64,000 nt of DNA from Epiperipatus broadwayi (taxonomy: Eukaryota > Onychophora > Udeonychophora > Euonychophora > Peripatidae), in assembly GCA_028023455.1 (NCBI GenBank), contig JAQFVV010000152.1, forward strand, positions 994,001-1,058,000, given 5' to 3'. A program made the translations under genes and the position numbers. Shown piece by piece: positions 11,330 to 23,589 of this stretch. The stretch's first letter is position 1, and every line of letters starts with the position of its first letter. The notes beneath the pieces are model-generated. The model ran no database searches. It was given only the letters and a program-made list of their open reading frames with translations, and was not told where the DNA came from.

Positions 11330-13240
11330 CCAAATTCAATGCATGAGCACACACAAATAGTTTTGAATTATTTGCTGCAATTTTTTTGTGCTTAATGCTT
11401 GTTTAGTTAGAAATGTTTTTATGCCAGAACTATATTGTAGCCTTCACTAAATGTAAGGCACGTAAATGGAGTAAAGAAGGGAGTAAGATAAAATTAAAAA
11501 AAAAATCAAATGTAAAAATCAGATAAATAAAATGTGAGAAAGAAAAAAATGTTTTTATTTCTCAATTTTTTAATAAAAGAATATTATTTAAACCTTATTA
11601 TTTTAATTTCTATAGAATTAAAAGAATTTAAATATCGTACATTTATTTAAAACCACTTGAAGGAATATTTACGTATATCTTTTCAGGATTAAAATAATAT
11701 GATAAGCAAAAAAGAGTGAAATATAATTATTAATAGAAAAATGTAAAAAAAAAAAAAAAAAATTTTGTTTTCTTAGTTCTCGTTAAAAGTAATACAATTA
11801 ACTACAAATAATTGAAAAAAATGTTTATTAATACTTTTTGTGGGTTAAAATAATTTTGCATTAAACAAAATTTTATATAAAAAATATTGAAAGAAACTTA
11901 ATTGTATTATGTAGTTTACATCCTTCAAATTAATTAAACTAACAAAAAAAGAGAGAGAAGGAGAAATGGGCACAAATGTGCTTTACACAATGGAAAAGTT
12001 TTCTTATAAAAACTTTCATTAAGCATTTATTTTTTTTCCTTTTCTTCACTCAGATCTACAGACTATCAGAAATAAAAAAATATTCTAACTGTTTGCTGAT
12101 GAACTTAAGCACCAGAAAAGCCAGGGCTCTATTTTTGAGTCATATTGCTGATAAAATTAATGGGCTATTGATTTCACATGCACTGTAAAATGAACAATAT
12201 CAGGATTGCAAAGATTTATTGAAGATACATTGCTAACTTTCCCATATGGGTCTTCATTGATCTGGACATGATGGACTTAATTAGCCAGAGAGAAATCTCA
12301 GTGTCTAAAATATAAGATATAACCTAACCTGCCAATGTTGAGAATCCATTTGCCTTGTTTAATTATTATTTTCTGAAGATCCATTCAAATGGAAGTCTTT
12401 CTTATTGGCAAAAGTATTATATGTATACATCCATATATCAGAAGGTTTCAGACCTGAATTTATAAATACATTGTGTAAAGTTGAACTACAAAAAATCTCA
12501 GAAAAGTCTTATATCTATAAATGAATAAACAGAATATGAATTCAAATAAACAAAAATAAAAATGTTGAGCTGAAGGAAGAGTATTAAAAAATGTGATCAC
12601 AAAAGAACTTGGTAAGAACATTTATTTACTTAACTGTGTTTGTAGTTATGTTATAATTTCAATCTGAATTTAAAATCTATTTTTATTCTTCTTATTATTA
12701 ATGTTAATATTTAATATGTTAATGAAATTCCAGTTTAAAATATGCCTAATGAGGTTTAAAGTCAATTGAGAATTTTAGCTTACTATTTAATGGACTATTT
12801 TTGTTATTTTTCAGTTCTTTTACTTTTTGCGTGTTTCTCACCATTCAAATAAGTAAGTTAGCTTCTCACATTAAGTTAAATAAATTACGTATATAATATT
12901 TATTTTGACAGTGTCATCATATATGATAGTCAATAAGATTGGATCCTTGCTCAATATTGCTAATTGTAGATATATGGTATTAATACTGATCATAAATGGT
13001 GTTTAAACCCTTCTATGAATACTCCCATTTTGAGATGGTGTCTAAATATAAACATCAAATTTAATATAAATATAAATTAATAGAAATGTTTGTTTGAATA
13101 AAATCAGTATAGGGGATGATGTTCTTAAAATGTGTCTGAAATGAGATTTATATATAATTAGGACCCACTCTAATTATCCATATTTTTTGAATAGAATCAA
13201 TTAAATAAGATCACTTGTTGCAGGCAATAAATTGTTATAT
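11330..13240. other. FABP intron 1, AT-rich, nothing recognised
   Basis: Intronic DNA with a poly-A run near 11744-11762. No exon, no clear repeat. Confidence 0.6.
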
Positions 13241-13241
13241 T

Positions 13242-13258
13242 TGGGGCCCAATGTGGGA
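13242..13258 (+). other. Retroelement primer-binding site, tRNA-Lys-like (decayed)
   Basis: TGGGGCCCAATGTGGGA matches 14 of 17 positions of the primer site complementary to the 3' end of animal tRNA-Lys (TGGCGCCCAACGTGGGG). It lies about 1 kb upstream of gag-like remnants on the same strand. The LTR that should end just before it is not recognisable. Confidence 0.5.
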
Positions 13259-14254
13259 TTAATAATAACCCTGAATATCTAGTGCTGATGAAATAAAAAA
13301 TAAAAAAATAATAATCTTTGTTTCAGAGAAAAATGCTTGAACAGAGAAGAGGCTAACATCTAAAACAATAACTCATGTTGATTTTGGTAAAATAATAATT
13401 GATGTTTAAATAATGTTAAGAAAATACATAAAAATAAAGTTAACAATTAGATATATGTATAAGTAAAAGAAATTGTAGGAAAACTAGTGAACAACAATAG
13501 TAAGCAGAAAATAATTAGGTAGATAAGATGAAAAGGGAAATGGACTATAATAGAAAGAGCTGCAATGTGGAAAGACAGATTAAACACAAAAAATAGAATA
13601 GATAAATAAATAAGTGAAATACAAAAGCTATTAGGAAAATAACCTACTAATAGGGAAATATTGGAGATAAATATTATAGTTAGTCATATACAAGAACAAA
13701 AATAAAAATTCAAGTAAAATTCAAGTACCAAAAAAATAAATAAAAAATATTTTGATTAAAGAACAAATAAAAATAGTGTCATTAAGAAAAAGAGATAATG
13801 ATATAATAATAATGATGATGAGTATGTTCACAAAAATTGAAAATAAAAGCAATGTTAGAAAATCTTGAACCTCAAAATAAAGAAATGGCCATAAAATTTA
13901 AAAAATCAAAATAAAATGCTCAACAAAAAACTGGAAAATCAAATTAAAAAGTGCCACGAGAAACTGAGAAAAATGATCATAAAAAAGATAAAAAAGAATT
14001 TATCACAGATAAAAAATAGAATGGAGGAGGTATGCCAAGAAATAGAAATAAAATAAAATAGAGCAAAATAGGAAAAATAGAGTAAGTAAAAATAGAAAGT
14101 AATATGGTGTCAGTGTAAGTTCATGATAAAATAAGTAATAGTGTTCATCAAATACAAAAGACACAGGTAAAAAAGAAACAATGTAAAACACAAAAAAGAA
14201 TATAATTAAGTGTAAATGAAGTGAATAGTAAAATTATTGTTGATAAAAGGGTAA

Positions 14255-14830
14255 TCAGCATCAATATGGATGAAATTGAGCAGGAAAGTGCTAACTCAGA
14301 CACACACACATTCTAATACACTCATAATTGTTAAACAATTCCTGAAAATAAGAATTTTCTCAGGGCATGCAGGTGAAACTTCAATAGAATATCTCAATCA
14401 CTTGGAAAGATATATTTGTTTAAATTACTTAGATGAAAAAACTAAAATTGCAATTATGCATAGCCACTTATAAAGGGTTCATAGGTTTGATGGGAATTCT
14501 TGTTTCATAATCCAACAGAATTTTAATGAATATAAGCTGGTCTTGTTAACATATTTTGGAGTGAAGCTACCAATAAAATATTAAGAACAAGATATCTCAA
14601 GAAAAATGATGACCTGGAAGCAGTTCACCCCATTTTTTGAAAAAAGATGGTAAAATGTCTAAAATGTCATATCAGAATAGTGAGACAGTTTCCCAATCTT
14701 ATAAAACAAATGCTTCTTGACATAGAAAAAAACTATCAAACAACTGACTGAACTATTAAATGCATTTGATAATGATAGGCTTGCATATAACTTAAAAGTG
14801 AGGAGATTTAAACTTCAACTAATCAAATCC
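14255..14830 (+). pseudogene. Decayed Ty3/gypsy-type gag
   Basis: Plus-strand relic clearly related to the gag of the LTR element at 50000-50768. Shared landmarks in order: a block FLKIRIFSGHAGE (compare LLKIKAFSGNRGE), LERYICLNYL, the segment NEYKLVLLTYFGVKL (compare GEYKCSLLANYW), and a C-terminal block TIKQLTELLNAFDNDR (compare TVEQMAEILMALDNNR) near 14738-14782. Several stops and frameshifts separate the pieces. Gag packages the retrotransposon RNA; this copy cannot. Together with the primer site at 13242 it marks an old insertion inside FABP intron 1. Confidence 0.75.
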
Positions 14831-15364
14831 AGTAGACAATAATAAAAGTCACATATAAATGGAATATGAAAAGACAAAAGATATGCCACTATAAATAGAG
14901 AAAAGTAATAGAAGATAGGAAAAAAACATTTCATGCACCAATATGGGCTATGACATTGTTCAAAATGAGTAGTCCATTAGATCTAAAGATGCTTCATGGT
15001 TGCTAATATAAATGAAAGTGCAGAAAAATCCAAAAAGACCCAAAAATATGAAAAGAGGGAAATGAAAGATCTCAGTAACTAGTCTTTCATTATAGGATCC
15101 TGAAGTAATCCAGGAAAACATATTAATAAAAAATAACAGCACATCTTAAATATAAAATGTAATATGTAGTTAGGATAAGGCAGAGCTTAAATTTATGCCT
15201 AAGAATTGTCTAAAAGTACAAATAATAGAAAGAATTATAGCAAAAGCTTTACTATATTTGGATAGTCTAGTAACAATGGTTTCTGAAAATATTTTTAAAC
15301 AAATTACCCCCTGATTACAATTATTAAAATCTTATTGCTAAAAGTGATATAAATTGCTGTATAT
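14831..15364. other. AT-rich spacer, possibly rest of the old LTR element
   Basis: No pol motifs or LTR boundary recognised. Confidence 0.4.
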
Positions 15365-16250
15365 GTCAGTGAATACATCAAACTTCTTTTTAAAACTTGT
15401 TTTTATATAACTATAATAAAAATAAAATACATTCAATGTTTTGACTATTTTACAGTCTTTTTCAAGAAACACTAAAGTTTTTAAAAATACAAATATATAA
15501 TTATATAATAATAAATATCACTTATTCCAAACATCAAAAAATACTAAAAAATTTGTTAAAGTTAGAAAATTATTTAAAATGATTAATAAAAAATATAATG
15601 TTTTCATTTATCCAGTTTATAAAAAAAAAGTTTAAATTTTTTAATTAATAATAATAGGAATGTAATAATTTAGAGATTATGAATTCAGTTTAGGTAATAA
15701 AATGTTTGAATTTTTTAAAAGAATATAGAGGTCATATGTTGGGACTACAAAAAATAAATTGGAAACTAGTTTAAAATAGCACTTAAATGATAAAAATTCT
15801 GATATTTACAATTGTATGAATAAATTTAAACATAAAGATTTTGAAATAAAATCTTTATAATGTATAAAGCCATATCATGAAAGAATGATAAAGGAAGCAA
15901 TTTACATTAGTGAAATTAAACCTGAATTAAACAGGATGTTTATAGAAAAGAAAATAATAGGTTTGTTAATTAAATGTTTTTAAGATATTTTTTTGTATGG
16001 GTATATAAATGTAAAAAAAATGTTTAAGCTGAGATTGTTTGTAATAAAAAAGGGTGTTAAGGTAAAGAGAATTTTTAATATTTTTGCACTTGTTTGGAAT
16101 GTGTGATATTTATTATTATATATTTGTATTTTTTTTTAATGTTCCTTGAAAAAGACTATATAAAATAATTGAAACATTGGATGTATTTGATTTTTATTAA
16201 AGTCATATAAAAACAAGTTTTAAAAAGAAGTTTGGTATATTCATTGACTT
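15365..16250 (+). mobile_element. Penelope-like element 3' fragment with inverted terminal repeats
   Basis: Two ~110-bp arms in inverted orientation (15365-15474 and 16138-16250) flank about 660 bp. Landmarks shared by the arms include AAACTTCTTTTTAAAACTTG and AGTCTTTTTCAAG. Between them, on the plus strand, is the C-terminal part of a Penelope-type protein: a GIY-YIG-like YVGTTKNKLETSL and then RMIKEAIYISEIKPELNR, the conserved tail of these proteins. A frame break and stops show it is dead. Penelope-like elements encode a reverse transcriptase fused to a GIY-YIG endonuclease and often carry inverted or direct terminal repeats. The right arm contains a degenerate CTTGAAAAAG...GAAAC string, reminiscent of the hammerhead core of these repeats. 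Confidence 0.75.
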
Positions 16251-17720
16251 ATAAAAAAAATTGTGAATTATTTTGAAAATAAACAATGGCAGATGATATT
16301 TAAATTCATACATTACTGTAGTAAATAACAAGAAAACTAAGGTTGTATTAAAGCAAACATCAGAGCAGATGTAGAGGAAAAAGCTCATAGACATATATGA
16401 ATTTTAAATGTATTAATCCATGAAATCATTCTCATATTAAACTTTATGATTAAATCAGTCTGTATCATGGATTATTATAAATGCTAAATCATATTTGAAG
16501 CTGAAATGATACCATTTTGCCAAAGAGTGTGTGTTAATCCACCATAGAATACGTCTGCAGGATGACAGGTTTTGACTGAAAATTTCAAGTAAAATTACAC
16601 AAATATACTCTCCTAAATGTTAAGCATAGAGAATTACTAGAATAGTTATTACAAAATTATGAGCCTGTATTTTCTTTACCTTTCCAGCATATTAAAGGGA
16701 TTGGACTATCAAATTAAGATCAAAAAAGACCAGTTATATTAAACTTGTTTTAATCATCCCTTGTAAATATATAAATGAAATAAAAAAACAGTTAGCCCAA
16801 ATGCTAAAATTGGGAATAATATTAATGTCCTCATAGCCTATAGTAGTGATAAAGAAAAAAGATGATTCCGTTTACTTTTGTTTAGAACTCAGCAATTGAA
16901 CAAATTTACAATACGAGATCACGTATTTCTACTCTTCTTTAAACTACTAGTTAATTTCAAAAATAAAAAAGTTTTTCCCACACTGACTGGCAGCTATTGA
17001 TATAGATAAAACTACATCCACTTGTCTGCAAATGTAGCACCGTCAGGTACAACAGGCATTTGTATAATTTTAACTGAATGCCATTTAGTTTAAAAATAGT
17101 AGGGCAAGGTTATGTCTGAGCCACATATTGTCCAATAATATTATATACCTAATAATTATGAATGTCAACAACAGAATAATTGCATCTGTCAACACTGAAG
17201 AATATATTGCACATATGAAACTTTTTTTTAAAATGTAAGAAAAAAGTAATTAAAATAAATTTAAAGAAAAGCACCTTTGCTGCAGCAGAGGCAAAATTTT
17301 TGGAATATGTAATTATTGGAGAAACATGCAATTCCACTGTCACAAAATACAGAGATACAAAATTTTCTAGTCCCCAAAACAAAGAACTGCATTAATAATT
17401 AATTGACAATGGAAGACAATTTTTATATATTTGATATGATTTTTTTTAGATTTTTTTATATTATTTGTATAAGCTTAAGAATCGATTTTACATATGTTTT
17501 CATAAGCATATTTATATAATTACTTAATCTATAAATTATCATAAAAAGGATTGGTTTTGCATCAACATTGATAAAGATATTAATTACAAAAATAAAAAAA
17601 ATAGAAAATATTACACACACGTATATCTGTATTAATGTACATCTGTGTATATGTGTGAGTAAATATACATATAAAAACTACCGACTACTATATATGACAT
17701 TATTTTTCACAAATAAGTAA
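16251..17720. other. AT-rich intronic DNA, nothing recognised
   Basis: No supported exon or element. Mildly GC-richer patches near 16510-16580 and 16975-17060 have no coding character I can support. Confidence 0.5.
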
Positions 17721-17826
17721 ATATATAGGGTATATGAGCACAGACTTTCACATGACCCACCACTCTCCATTCTATCTCATAACACTGATACACTTGAACA
17801 CATATATGTTGAAAAGATAAATAATC

Positions 17827-17872
17827 ACCAATATATGTATTTCATGCTAAACCAGCAATCATCAGTTGATCC
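17827..17872 (-). ncRNA. Hammerhead ribozyme, type I, complete core
   Basis: On the minus strand, in order: stem I 5' arm (AUCAA), CUGAUGA, stem II UUGCU-GGUUU-AGCAU, GAA, a very short stem III AUA-CA-UAU, then A17 and stem I 3' arm UUGGU. All nucleotides conserved in hammerheads are present (C3 to A9, G12-A13-A14, A15.1 paired with U16.1, H17 = A). Cleavage is predicted after the A of the AUA triplet. Outside the core, stem I can extend through AGAUGAUAAUC-like and GAUUAUU-like strands. The minimal stem III suggests cleavage as a dimer, as known for small animal hammerheads. Confidence 0.75.
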
Positions 17873-18305
17873 AAATTATCATCTCTAGCCATATATGCAA
17901 TAAGTGCTCACATATATATTAAGATAAAGATAGCCAATCTTCACATTTTAACGGACATGTTTCAATCCACTCCACACTCCAACTCTTCAACCATCCATTC
18001 AATTGAAAATCTGATTATAGACCGCTCAAAGGCCACCCTGAGGCTGAGATTCTTGTCACACCCATGTTGACCTAAAGTCAATTTGACCCCTCATGTACAG
18101 GACATAATCCATTTAATACATATACAAGGGATGGACTGACATCTCTACTATGTAAATAACTGATATACAGGCTTATTATATACCTGTATCAATATAAATA
18201 ATATATAGGGTATATGAGCACAGAGTTTCACATGATCCACCACTCCCCCCATTTCTCATAATACTGAGACATTTGAACACATATATGTCGAAAAGATAAA
18301 TAATC

Positions 18306-18349
18306 ACCAATATATGTATTTCATGCTAAACCAGCAATCATCAGTTGGT
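18306..18349 (-). ncRNA. Hammerhead ribozyme, type I, complete core (second copy)
   Basis: Same architecture as the copy 479 bp to the left: stem I ACCAA/UUGGU, CUGAUGA, stem II UGCU/AGCA with a GGUUU loop, GAA, stem III AUA/UAU with a CA loop, and A17. Stem I here is fully Watson-Crick, so this is the best-preserved core in the window. Confidence 0.78.
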
Positions 18350-18613
18350 CCAGATTAAGAAAAACAAAATCATTAAACACATGAATAAATATATGGGGGT
18401 GGGGGATGGAATGATTTTAAATAAATACAGACCCATTTTCTTTTTTGTTTATTTTGGAAAAAAAATTCCCCCTAGTGATAAACCTTACAACATTTTCTTA
18501 TTTGCGAATACAGAATATTTTTTCTTGGTACCCTGAAGGTTAAAAATGTATATTTATTTAAACAATAAAACTACATGCTTTAATTATCAACCAATAAATT
18601 GTTTGTTTGGTAT

Positions 18614-18619
18614 TTTATT
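18614..18619 (-). promoter_or_regulatory. Possible polyadenylation signal of the PDK-like gene
   Basis: AATAAA on the minus strand, about 175 nt downstream of the stop of the PDK-like exon. Such hexamers are common in AT-rich DNA, so this is only positional support. Confidence 0.3.
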
Positions 18620-18792
18620 TTAAAAAATCGATTTTTAAGCACAATGTTTAATAAATGAATAATAACTCCACTGTAATTATTTTTTAAATTAGCAACTAAA
18701 AAGTATATATACACACAATTACATATAAATATTTGTGTGTGCGCGCACATATATGATAAAATTTTTATTATTTCTAAATTAATGTAAATTCA

Positions 18793-19109
18793 TCATTTAG
18801 CAGTCATTATTTGATGATATGACTTGTGGTACAGTGCCAAGATGAAAATGCTCTCATGGTAGATGAATAAATTCCAGGAGTACTTCAATTTGCTGTAGAA
18901 AAATGGCTGCTTATTACATATAGACAGTAATTCATTTGTTCCATCAGACAACGCTTTCAAAAATATGGAAGAATCAGTTCCTAAACCTTCTAGTGAAGTC
19001 AAAAGAATATCACCATGAAAGTACCTCACATAGAGTCTAGATAAAGGCAAACCATAATCAAAACCGGCCAATAGTGCAAATTGAGAACCAGATTTTGAAG
19101 ACTGAAGTG
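18793..19109 (-). CDS. PDK: Pyruvate dehydrogenase kinase-like protein, terminal exon
   Basis: Minus-strand exon starting after acceptor TTCTACAG, with 2 nt completing a split codon, and running to a TGA at 18793. It carries the C-terminal signature of mitochondrial pyruvate dehydrogenase kinases: LAGFDYGLPLSRLYVRYF, then GDILLTSLEGLGTDSSIFL and KALS...NK. In the family these are the G2/G3-box end of the GHKL ATP-binding fold (usual form AGFGYGLPISRLYA-YFQGDL and GTDAVIYLKALS). PDKs phosphorylate the E1 alpha subunit and switch off the pyruvate dehydrogenase complex in the mitochondrial matrix. The tail after NK is about 40 residues and unlike typical PDKs (hydrophobic, no DW motif seen). The frame is intact. 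The upstream exons, with the N and G1 boxes, were not found. It lies within FABP intron 1 on the same strand. Confidence 0.85.
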
Positions 19110-22100
19110 CTGTAGAATAAATATAATTAAATAGAAGTTAGAAAAACTTCGAGAGATTCCTTTACCTTGAACAGTCACTTTAATTGATAGACCTTATATA
19201 CCCTTAACACATATATATCTGGCCTGCACAACATTGGGTTTAAGTTTTCATCTCTCATTCAAAGTGGCAAGAATTTTTATTATAAAATGTGACACTCATT
19301 CCCAACAACCACTGATAAATCTATGCTGTCTTTTTCTTACATACCCAAAGTCATCTATTTGATTCATAAAATTATTGTCCTACCCATTGAGTTGGACTCT
19401 GCATTACTCCCTTTTAATCAAAAATTAATCAATAATTCAAACTATAGACTACCACTGGATTTTCACTTTCAAATTGATATAAAATCAATTTAAAAGATTT
19501 TCTATGTCCATCTGTTTGGTATAGTGAATCTCAGGCCAACCTGTCTACCCAATTAGCTGAGCACAAATACATGTATAACCAGGCAAAAACACATTTGGAC
19601 ACTAAATCTGTTTTTTTTCTGAGCATTTCACTAATTCCAGTAATTGATTCCAGACCACATGTTTTAACATTATTTGCTCAGAATATAATGATGACAATCA
19701 AATGGTCAAGGAATCTTGGCACATTTACATGGACAATTATGCCATAAATAGGAAAGAACCCTTAATTCCCCACCTCTGTTATAAGTATTGCTACATTTAT
19801 GACAACTATCTGTCAAAAGCAATTCTAAGCACTACATTATTTTATTGTTAATAAAGTTTTGCTTTTAGTACATTTTTTCTATTTATACATATATTATATT
19901 TCCAGAGATAAAGCATTCATAAATTTTACTCATTACTAGTTCATTTGTTGGATTGTGTAATTTTTACAATTGGTTTTTATAAACTTATTTTAATTGGCAT
20001 GATGCCTTTAATGCATTTATTAAAAAAGGACATGACTTCAGAATAGACCACTAGCATAATGAAAGTTTCCAGCTTATAAAAGTTAAAATTTTAAATGAAC
20101 TTGTCATTATATCCTGATTTCAAAAAATCTTTCTATGTACAGATTGATAATAATAGCTAAAGACTAAAAGCTATTTTGTTCCAAGTTCAGAAGGATAACT
20201 GACATAGAGTTAATTATCAACTTTTGGGCTACAAGCTAAAAATGAAGAATTCTTATGCAAATATTTTGGAGATTCTGAAGCTATGGAATATCTCAGGTAA
20301 AAAGTATTATATAGGATTTGAAAGATAATTTTGTGAGGAATACAAAGAAATTATCACTGAAGATGTAATTTAAGCTTAGTTAATGATAAATTAGAAATTA
20401 TGAACAAATTATAAAGTAATAATTATGTCAGATGTTGAAATTTCTTTTTTCCTCTTATTTTTTAAATGGTTATCACTATTTGTCTTAGACTTGTTGTTTT
20501 CCTTCGTTTTTCTAGTTTGTATTAATGTAATTTTTTTTGCTCTAACATAATTAAAACTGAAGTTATTGTGAAAATTGTGTCTCAGGTCAGTTTTTAAAAA
20601 AATTCAATATGGCGCCTGGAGAATCAAGCAGTTAAATTCTGAAAGTTGCTGTAGGATTGTCTCCAAAATGTTTTAACTAACTTTTAATTAGTAATTAATA
20701 CTAATTACCTGCTACTAAAATAATCTACTTTTGGCAAACTCCATTATAGAATGATGAATTTCTATAAAATCATTAAGCTTATAAAAAAAAAAGAAGCATC
20801 AACAATTATTTAAAATTATTTTATAAAGTTATTGTAAAAGACAAATTTATAAAAATTAAATGTTTAATTAAATGTTTCATTTTTAACCAAATAATATAGA
20901 TTTTCATTTCAAGTTTACTTTTTCATTTATTTATTTGAATTTTTGTTTTTTAAATTGCTGATTGCTTCAAGTATAATGTTATTTTCTTTAGAAAAAGAAT
21001 TCATATAAGTTTACTGCAGTTGATTTAAACAATTTCATAAAGTGCAATTTTAGATAAAGAAATATCATTCTACCCATTGCTCCTATAATTTTTATTGCTA
21101 TTAAAAAGTGTTTGAAAGAGACTGTTTGTCATTAAAATCCTTTGCCATCAGTTCCTATTATTTTATTTGTGGAATTATTGCAAACTTTTTTCACAAAATA
21201 TTTCTGTGTACATATGTGTGTCTGCTCTACTTTAGTAAAGGGCAGTGTGTTTATATATCACTTCAAAAAGAGAACAAAAGGACTGAAAAGAGATAGTTTT
21301 CCTTATAAAAGGAAATGAACGGTTAATCTCTAAAATGGTATTATAGTTTTCATGTATATATTATTTTTTAGATTTTAGAATTATTATAGCCATATCTTAT
21401 TATGACTATTATTAGTTGTTATAATATAAATATGTTTTATAAATGATATTCCAGAGATGGAATTGGTAAAATACACAGTAAAAAGTTTTATTTTATGTGT
21501 TGATTTTATTATTCCAGAGTTTTTCCCAAATGAGTATTTAAAATTACAAGTGATTGTATCCAGAGGTATAATAGCCTTTTTTGTATGTTATAAAAAGTAT
21601 TTCATGAATGAAAGTATTATAGGTAGCAGTATGTATACGAGAAATTCAAATAATATATACATAAAGTGTTATCATTGTTATGCAATAACAGATTTTGTTA
21701 GTATAGATATAATATTAAACTGAGTGAATAAATTATGTGCCTTTTGTATATGTGAGATGAACAATTATTCATATGTTTAATATTATTATTAGCTCCATGC
21801 CTTTTATTATTATAGTTCATATTTCCCTTGTCCACTATTTTTAGAATTTCAATATTAGAGTATATGTTAATGTATATCCTCAGGCATGTTCAGCTTTACA
21901 ATTTATTATTAGCTTCACTATAATTTTTTATTTAACCCCTTCCTCAGCAAAAAATCGATTTGGTCGAGGGAGTTAAAACTAAACTTTTGATTGGTCAATT
22001 ATAAAATCAACAATAAAAATATATTTGTCTTTTAATATTAGATTCATTTTAGTTTTGTTTGGAAAATGCAAATTAATAATTTATCAGAATATGAAAGTGA

Positions 22101-23585
22101 ATAAGTTTTTTCAAATATAAATTTCTATTTATAATTATGAAAATATTTTATAGCGGAGAACCTAAAAAGAACGTTCATAACCTATTAGAAAATATTGCAT
22201 ATGTCATTGATTTTCTTACTCAATTTACATTCATGTAAAAGTAAATAATTTTCACTAAAATCTTAACTATTTTGTAAAATAATTTTATTTTCAGTATATT
22301 TTATCAAAATAATTTATAATATGTAAAAAAAAATAGTAAAAAAGTACTCTAAAACATTCATTTTCATTTTCAAAATCAAAACAAAGAAGTTGGAGTAGTG
22401 AAAATTATTGACAGGCACTCTCTTTTGTTTGAAATGAGAACCAACCAGCATCTAGGAAAGCCTGCCTTCTCCCATTGTTGTAGCTTCAAATTTAAATGTT
22501 ATTTATTTTTACTAGTGAAATAATTCTAAAGAGGGCAGCATCTTACTGTACTTTTTAAGCTTTAAAATGGGCATAAATTTTCTATGATAATGTAAAAATC
22601 ACTGTTTTTTAGCCAATTTATTTAGAAGCGAGTTGACATTAAAATAGTTAAAGTATATTATCAGTGTCAAGCATAATTATTTCCTTGCCCAACACAGGTA
22701 TCATTAATGTGATAAGTATTTTTTTTATATTACATAATATTTGTTGCTATTGCATTAATATGTATTAAGCATCTCCATACTGCATTTTTAATACTATTTT
22801 TTGAGTAAGCAAAGTATATAATATCACATAATAGCCTGGACAAAGGTATAGAGGTTTATTGTTTTATATTATGGGTTCTGAGTTTGGAAATAAAGATTGT
22901 ATTTGGTGAATAAGAGAACTATCGGGTAGAAAATATAACTTACACCAATGTATTAGTTAATATCTGTAAATTATAGATAATAAATTAAATGAAAACTAAT
23001 AATTATTGTAAATAAATATTTTATTATTAATTAAATGTTTTTGTTTCATTGCCATTATAACATCATTTTATAAGCATATATGTTTATCAGAAAATCTATT
23101 TTAATAAGATTTGCATTAATAATTATTTTTAAGAGTGCATTTCAATGGTCACATGGTGTTTATAAATTCATTTTGCTTAATAATTAATTCTTTTATCTGC
23201 ATTCTTAGAAGATAAATATTATATAATTTACTTCATGTTAAATGCACTTGTTGTGTAGTTGACAGCATAAAAGATGCTCTTACTGCCTTCTACATTCATT
23301 TGATATTTTTATTCAAATTTGCATCTGAAAATATAAGATTTCTGTGTTGTATAGTCAGTAGAAATGAAATAATTATATTTTAATAATTGTAAATTATTTA
23401 CATTTTTTTCACATTATCAATTATATTAATTAGGTATTTGAGTATTCTGTTATTTTGTCATTTCATTTCTACTTTCTTAAAACACTAAGATTTCAAAATA
23501 AATTAGAAGAAATGTCAAACGTTCCGTGTTTAGCTTAAATAATAATCATCATATTTTTGTTAAGAAGTTAAAGTATTACCATTAA
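19110..23585. other. AT-rich intronic DNA, nothing recognised
   Basis: About 4.5 kb without a supported exon or element on either strand. Upstream PDK exons would be expected in or beyond this stretch on the minus strand, but I could not identify them. Confidence 0.5.
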
Positions 23586-23589
23586 TATT

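Larger units (their letters stand above)
17721..18356 (-). mobile_element. Retrozyme-like repeat: two hammerhead-bearing direct repeats
   Basis: A segment of ~150 bp beginning ATATATAGGGTATATGAGCA occurs at 17721-17872 and again at 18190-18356, in direct orientation. Each copy contains a complete hammerhead core on the minus strand (17827-17872 and 18306-18349). The middle (about 17873-18189) is non-coding and is shared with the copies at 33130-33300 and 44480-44665. The right copy is preceded by a small palindrome, ACAGGCTTATTATATACCTG (18167-18186). No protein frame is present. The layout of ribozyme-bearing direct repeats around a short non-coding core is that of retrozymes and of the terminal repeats of Penelope-like elements. 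It sits in FABP intron 1. Confidence 0.7.

Noticed and set aside
20236-20300. Possible plus-strand first exon ending CTCAG|GTAAAA
   Set aside because: About 20 codons only, no upstream signal and no recognisable protein.
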